From Kiloniellaceae bacterium (GTDB lineage Bacteria; Pseudomonadota; Alphaproteobacteria; Kiloniellales; J153): DNA of 39,198 bases. Under the pieces are notes generated by a model, which made no database searches, was not told the origin of the DNA, and saw nothing but the letters and a program-made list of their open reading frames with translations. Of this stretch, positions 35,052 through 39,198 are shown piece after piece; position 1 is the stretch's first letter; every line of letters begins with the position of its first letter. The DNA lies in the NCBI GenBank assembly GCA_021776115.1, contig JAJFGN010000036.1, positions 1 to 39,198 of the forward strand. The letters are read 5' to 3'. The position numbers were made by a program, and so were the translations under genes.

Positions 35052-35321
35052 TTAGCAGGGCCGTCCGTGGGCGCAGTCGAAATCGATCGCCTCCGGCCCG
35101 TGGGCTCCCGTCGGCACGCGCGGCAGGGCGCGGCGCACCAGACGAACAAGGGCGCGCCTTAGTCCGCGTAAGATCGCTTGAAACGCTAAAGCCCGCGCCA
35201 GACGGCCACGGGCGATACCGGCCTGAACGAGCTCCGGCGACACCGGTCCCGAAGCGGCCCAAGGCGTTGTCGCGCCCAGGCGGCGGATACGGTCCAACTC
35301 GTTCAAGTTCGCGAACTCCAT
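35052..35321 (-). CDS. Small arginine-rich protein, unknown function
   Basis: This is an 89-residue basic protein. The middle is a helix rich in Arg, Ala and Leu (RLARALAFQAILRGLRRALVRLVRRAL, about residues 40-66), followed by a less ordered tail. It recalls the many short alphaproteobacterial proteins with a C-terminal RxxFRALFRxLxRRL-type helix, but no named family can be assigned. AGGAG lies eight bases before the ATG, which supports a real start. It is convergent with the MFS gene (19-bp gap) and divergent from the LysR gene, so it could be regulated together with it. Confidence 0.62.
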   Translation of the reverse strand: MEFANLNELDRIRRLGATTPWAASGPVSPELVQAGIARGRLARALAFQAILRGLRRALVRLVRRALPRVPTGAHGPEAIDFDCAHGRPC

Positions 35322-35412
35322 GGGTCGGTCTCCTCAAATTGGGAATGCTAAGCCCAGCGCGGGCCTCCGGACTCCTCAGCCCCCGGGCCACCGCCTCAGG
35401 CTTGACTCTAGG

Positions 35413-35426
35413 AGATTATATAATCT
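35413..35426. promoter_or_regulatory. Perfect 14-bp palindrome in the divergent spacer
   Basis: AGATTATATAATCT is a perfect palindrome lying between the arginine-rich gene and the LysR gene. It ends at the -35 region of the predicted LysR promoter. It could be an operator used for autoregulation. Confidence 0.45.
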
Positions 35427-35455
35427 TGGCGCCAAAGTTGATAATACCGTATAAT
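35426..35455 (+). promoter_or_regulatory. Predicted promoter of the LysR gene
   Basis: TTGGCG at 35426-35431 and a perfect TATAAT at 35450-35455 are separated by 18 bases. The start codon of the LysR gene lies 42 bp downstream. Confidence 0.55.
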
Positions 35456-35497
35456 TTCCTATGATATGTTCCATACAGGCACTAATATAGGCACAAT

Positions 35498-36421
35498 ATG
35501 GATTCCTTGACCGGTATGGAGGTCTTCGCGCGAGTGGTCCGGGCGGGCAGCTTTTCCGCCGCCGCCCGTGACCTGCATCAAACGCCTTCGGCGATCAGCA
35601 AGCAGATTGGCCGCTTGGAGAACCGTCTGGGCGCGCGGCTTTTTAACCGGACCACGCGCCGTCTGGTCCTGACCGAGGTCGGCGCCGCGTTCCACCTCCG
35701 TGCGCAGCGCATCCTGAACGAGGTTGAGGAAGCCGAACAGGCGGTCTCGCACCTGAACCAGGTGCCGCGTGGGACCCTGCGCCTGGATGTGCCGGCCGCC
35801 TTCGGGCGGTTGTATATCGCACCGCTTCTCCCGGCCTACTTGGCCCGATATCCCGAGATGCGCGTCAATATGACCATGAACGACCGCTTCATCGATCCGG
35901 TCGAGGAGGCGGTCGACCTCGTGATCAGGATTGGAGAGCTTTCCGATTCCAGCCTGATTGTCCGGCGCTTGGCGGCTAACCGCCGGGTCGTTTGCGGCGC
36001 CCCCGCCTATTTCGAGCGTCACGGCACGCCCCAGCGGCCAAGCGAGCTCGCCGACCGTAACTGCCTCGTCTATACCTATCGCGCGGCGCGCAACGACTGG
36101 TCGTTCGTGCGTCAGGACGGCGAGGTGACGGCCCCCGAAATCGTTCGCGTCGGCGGCAACCTGGAAACCAACAACGCGGAAGCCCTGCTCGTTGCCGCCT
36201 TGGCCGGCCTGGGCCTCGGGTTGCTCCCGCTGTGGCTGGCCGGGCCCGACCTGGCGGCCGGCCGCCTGGTACGTGCTCTGCCGGATCATCACGCGCCGGA
36301 TAGCGCCATCTATGCGCTTTACCCGCCCGGCCGGCACCTCTCGCCCAAGGTGCGCAGCTTCGTGGATTTCCTAGCCGAGCACGCCCAGGACAGCCTGGCC
36401 TGGGGTGCACGCTTCGCTTAA
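35498..36421 (+). CDS. LysR-family transcriptional regulator
   Basis: This is a 307-residue cytoplasmic regulator. The N-terminal winged HTH is clear: [20 protein letters not shown], then [33 protein letters not shown], about residues 7-60. The C-terminal effector domain begins near [20 protein letters not shown]. The group is the one typified by CrgA/DsdC-like and PA-type single-domain regulators of efflux or oxidoreductase genes; the effector is not predictable. Its stop overlaps that of the convergent purH by 4 bp. Possible targets are the divergent arginine-rich gene or the MFS gene beyond it. Confidence 0.93.
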   Translation: MDSLTGMEVFARVVRAGSFSAAARDLHQTPSAISKQIGRLENRLGARLFNRTTRRLVLTEVGAAFHLRAQRILNEVEEAEQAVSHLNQVPRGTLRLDVPAAFGRLYIAPLLPAYLARYPEMRVNMTMNDRFIDPVEEAVDLVIRIGELSDSSLIVRRLAANRRVVCGAPAYFERHGTPQRPSELADRNCLVYTYRAARNDWSFVRQDGEVTAPEIVRVGGNLETNNAEALLVAALAGLGLGLLPLWLAGPDLAAGRLVRALPDHHAPDSAIYALYPPGRHLSPKVRSFVDFLAEHAQDSLAWGARFA

Positions 36422-38013
36422 TGCCGGAAGTGGCGCATGCCGGTGAAGACCATGGCAATGCCGGCCTCGTCCGCGGCCGCGATGACGTCCTTGTCGCGCA
36501 AGGATCCGCCGGGTTGGATGACCGCGCGCGCGCCGGCCTCGACCGCGGCCATCAGGCCGTCGGTGAAAGGAAAGAAGGCATCGGACGCCGCGACCATTCC
36601 GTCTAAGCCGCCGCCCGCCGTCTTCGTCGACTCTTGCGCCTTCCAGGCGGCGATGCGCGTCGAATCGACCCGGCTCATCTGCCCGGCGCCGATCCCCAGC
36701 GTGGCGCCGTCCCGGGCCAAGACGATGGCGTTGGACTTAACGTGCTTGGCGACCCGGAATGCGAACAGCAAGTCTTTGATCTCCCCTTCGCTCGGCGCAC
36801 GCTTGGTAACGACCTTCAGATCGTTGGGGCCAACCTGTCCGTTATCGCGCGACTGCACCAAAAGCCCACCGGCCAGCGACTTGACCAGCAGGCCCGGCGC
36901 GCCGGGGTCAGGCAGGCCGCCGGTGATCAGCACCCGGAGGTTCTCCTTGCCCGCCAGGATCGCGCGCGCTTCCGGCTCAACCGCCGGCGCGATCACGACT
37001 TCGGTAAAAAGCTTGATGATTTCCGATGCGGTCGCGGCGTCGAGCGGGCGATTGAGCGCGACGATTCCGCCGTAAGCGCTTAGCGGATCGCAAGCCAGCG
37101 CCTTGGCGTAAGCCTCGACCTGGGTTGCGCCCAGGGCAACGCCGCAGGGATTGGCGTGCTTGACGATCGCGACCGCCGCTTGATCAACGGTGGGCGGCAT
37201 GAATTCCGCCACCGCTTCAAAGGCGGCGTCGGTATCGTTCAGATTGTTATAGCTTAGGGCCTTGCCCTGGATTTGCTCGGCCGTCGCGACCCCTGGCCGG
37301 GTGCCGCCGCCGGTATAGAGGGCGGCGTGCTGATGCGGGTTTTCGCCATAGCGCAAGGTCTGGCGCAACCGCCCGGCCGCGGTAAAGCGCACTGGAAATT
37401 GCTGGTTCAGGCGGCCTTGCATCCATCGCGCGATGGCCGCGTCGTAGGCCGCCGTGTGCGCGAAGGCGGCGGCGGCCAGCCGCGTTCTTAACGCCAGGCT
37501 TGTTGCCCCGCCGTGCGCCCGCATCTCGTCAACGACGGCCGCATAGTCGGCCGGGTCGGTTACGATGGTGACGAAGTCGTGATTCTTGGCCGCCGCGCGC
37601 ACCATGGCCGGGCCGCCGATATCGATATTCTCGATGCAGGTTTCCGCGTCGGCCCCGGAGGCGAGCGTCGCCTCGAAGGGATACAGATTGACTACGACCA
37701 GGTCGATGGGCTCGATGTCGTGCTCACCCATCGCCGCGCGGTGATCGGCCAGGTCGCGGCGCGCGAGGATGCCGCCGTGAATCTTGGGATGCAAGGTCTT
37801 GACCCGGCCATCCATGATCTCCGGGAACCCGGTGTGGCTCGCGACCTCCTTGACCGGAACCCCGGCTTCAATCAACGCGCGCGCCGAGCCGCCGGTGGAC
37901 AGGATTTCGACGCCCGCTTCGGCGAGCGACTTGCCGAGGGACGCCAAGCTGGACTTATCTGAGACCGAAATTAGAGCGCGCCGAATGGGCGACGGCGATG
38001 CCGGGCTGGTCAT
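36418..38013 (-). CDS. purH: Bifunctional AICAR formyltransferase/IMP cyclohydrolase
   Basis: PurH performs the last two steps of de novo purine synthesis, AICAR to FAICAR to IMP. The 531-residue protein has the MGS-like cyclohydrolase domain ([35 protein letters not shown] and [12 protein letters not shown]) and the formyltransferase domain with [25 protein letters not shown] and [16 protein letters not shown] lies before the ATG. It is convergent with the LysR gene. The upstream polysaccharide gene is on the same strand, 92 bp away. Confidence 0.97.
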   Translation of the reverse strand: MTSPASPSPIRRALISVSDKSSLASLGKSLAEAGVEILSTGGSARALIEAGVPVKEVASHTGFPEIMDGRVKTLHPKIHGGILARRDLADHRAAMGEHDIEPIDLVVVNLYPFEATLASGADAETCIENIDIGGPAMVRAAAKNHDFVTIVTDPADYAAVVDEMRAHGGATSLALRTRLAAAAFAHTAAYDAAIARWMQGRLNQQFPVRFTAAGRLRQTLRYGENPHQHAALYTGGGTRPGVATAEQIQGKALSYNNLNDTDAAFEAVAEFMPPTVDQAAVAIVKHANPCGVALGATQVEAYAKALACDPLSAYGGIVALNRPLDAATASEIIKLFTEVVIAPAVEPEARAILAGKENLRVLITGGLPDPGAPGLLVKSLAGGLLVQSRDNGQVGPNDLKVVTKRAPSEGEIKDLLFAFRVAKHVKSNAIVLARDGATLGIGAGQMSRVDSTRIAAWKAQESTKTAGGGLDGMVAASDAFFPFTDGLMAAVEAGARAVIQPGGSLRDKDVIAAADEAGIAMVFTGMRHFRH

Positions 38014-38105
38014 GGAGCCTCTCCAGAAAGAATCTTAGTCCGAGCGTGCGGGAACGCGAAGAATGCCGGTGAAAAACGCGGGTCTAAGATGCGCACCGCG
38101 CGCGG

Positions 38106-39198
38106 TCAAGCCGGGCTTTGCGACCGCTGTGCGCTTGGCTTGGGCGCGAGCGAGTCCGAGGGCCGGTACTCCGGGACCAGGCGCATGACCGACGCGACCG
38201 CTTCGGCCTGACGGCCTGCCGCCGCTTGGAGCGCGAGATCGTCCAGGCTGCGCCCCAGCAACTGCTGGTTCACAGTGCGCGGCGCCGCCAGCATCAAGGC
38301 GGGATGGCTGGTGGGCAGCAGGGGTTCCGCCTCGTGAAAGATCTCCTCGTGCAGCTTCTCGCCCGGCCGCAGGCCCGTGATTTGGATCTCGATGTCCTTC
38401 TCCGGGCGCATACCAGATAGCCGAATCATGTGGCGCGCCAGGTCCAGGATCTTGACCGGCTCGCCCATATCCAAAACGAAGATCTTGCCGGCTTCCTCGC
38501 GCGGGCTCGAAACCCCCAGGGCCGAGGCCTGCAGGACCAGCTCGACCGCCTCGCGCACGGTCATGAAATAGCGGGTCATTTGCGGGTCGGTCACGGTCAA
38601 GGGCCCGCCTTTGGCGAGCTGGCGCTGGAACAACGGCACCACCGATCCGGTCGACCCCAGCACGTTGCCGAAACGCACGGTGACGAAGCGGGTGCCCCGT
38701 CCCGTGATGTCCTGGCCCGTGGCGCCCCGCTCCGCGATGTCGAGGGACTGGCAATAGGATTCCGCCAGGCGCTTGGTCGCGCCCATCATGCTGGTCGGGT
38801 TAATCGCCTTGTCGGTGGAAATCAGGACCATGGCCGCGACCTTGCCGCGCCGGCAGGCGTCGGCCACGTTGCGCGCGCCGATCACGTTCGTCTGCACACC
38901 TTCCAGCGGATTGGCCTCGACCATGGGCACGTGTTTTAGCGCGGCGGCGTGAAACACCAGTTCCGGCGTCTCGGACTCCAGGACCTGCTCGATCCGGGTC
39001 CGGTCGCGCACGTCAGCGAGAACGGAGTGGAATGGCAGCGCCTCCTGGCGCTCCTCGAGTTCCATTCCAATGGCGTAGAGGTGGTATTCCGAATTATCGA
39101 CCAGACATAAGTGGGCCGGATCGAAATCGGCGACCTGACGAACCAATTCCGATCCGATCGACCCGCCGGCGCCGGTGATGAGAACCCGGCGGCCTTCG
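38106..39198 (-). CDS. Nucleotide-sugar 4,6-dehydratase/epimerase (CapD/WbpM/PglF type), 5' end missing
   Basis: This is a polysaccharide-biosynthesis dehydratase, probably converting a UDP-GlcNAc-type sugar to its 4-keto-6-deoxy form. The visible part, 363 residues, begins within the NAD-binding motif VLITGAGGSIGSELVRQV at the right edge. The catalytic block reads LISTDKAINPTSMMGATKRLAE, with Met where classical SDR enzymes have Tyr, as in PglF/WbpM. FVTVRFGNVLGSTGSVVPLF and GLRPGEKLHEE confirm the family. The N-terminal membrane domain of full-length CapD/WbpM proteins would lie beyond the edge, so it cannot be said whether this is a long or short form. The last about 50 residues (after DLALQAAAG) are poorly conserved. 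Confidence 0.92.
   Translation of the reverse strand, partial: EGRRVLITGAGGSIGSELVRQVADFDPAHLCLVDNSEYHLYAIGMELEERQEALPFHSVLADVRDRTRIEQVLESETPELVFHAAALKHVPMVEANPLEGVQTNVIGARNVADACRRGKVAAMVLISTDKAINPTSMMGATKRLAESYCQSLDIAERGATGQDITGRGTRFVTVRFGNVLGSTGSVVPLFQRQLAKGGPLTVTDPQMTRYFMTVREAVELVLQASALGVSSPREEAGKIFVLDMGEPVKILDLARHMIRLSGMRPEKDIEIQITGLRPGEKLHEEIFHEAEPLLPTSHPALMLAAPRTVNQQLLGRSLDDLALQAAAGRQAEAVASVMRLVPEYRPSDSLAPKPSAQRSQSPA

Overview
The window is about 39 kb of GC-rich bacterial chromosome. It most likely comes from an alphaproteobacterium of the Rhodospirillales type. The evidence is the 1614-residue NAD-dependent glutamate dehydrogenase, an alphaproteobacterial-type RpoH promoter in front of dnaK, the rsmI-yraN-dolP-gshB-comM neighbourhood and overall protein similarity. 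Assignment below class level is inference. Nearly all genes are chromosomal core or ordinary accessory genes. I see no prophage, transposase, CRISPR array or rRNA operon.

Left part (1-14 kb), mostly minus strand. Reading in the direction of transcription: rph, rdgB and hemW form a tight run with touching or overlapping ends. Then come rsmI, yraN, a dolP-like BON-domain lipoprotein and gshB, followed by a polyamine block: potA, potB, potC, potD, a terminator, a nitrilase-family amidohydrolase and an acetylpolyamine amidohydrolase. A comM gene truncated by the left edge follows. The lpoA-type lipoprotein lies divergently to rsmI. The polyamine block would import putrescine or spermidine-like compounds and then remove acyl groups from them. 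The deacetylase carries the zinc-binding and catalytic residues of the Mycoplana ramosa enzyme at identical residue numbers.

Middle (14-27 kb). The heat-shock set hrcA, grpE, dnaK and dnaJ is on the plus strand. A minus-strand pair (a DUF1848 iron-sulfur-type protein and a small membrane protein) is inserted between grpE and dnaK, and palindromic repeats flank this set. After dnaJ come an L,D-transpeptidase-like gene, an unrecognised glycine-rich-core protein, a Gfo/Idh/MocA oxidoreductase, a ProX-type aminoacyl-tRNA deacylase, a tRNA-Gly(GCC), an M23 peptidase with a coiled coil and a HTH/coiled-coil protein.

Right part (27-39 kb). A large NAD-glutamate dehydrogenase gene is followed by a convergent ybjQ gene. 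Next is about 800 bp of non-coding DNA holding a multi-hairpin repeat element and an AT-rich island. After that come a small membrane protein, a strong structured hairpin, a UMF1-type MFS transporter, a small arginine-rich protein, a LysR regulator, purH and a polysaccharide nucleotide-sugar dehydratase cut by the right edge.

No clearly new multi-gene system is evident. The best leads are the polyamine deacylation block with its unexplained nitrilase and substituted channel residues, the structured or AT-rich intergenic segments at 32.4-33.7 kb, and the operator-like repeats before the M23 gene.
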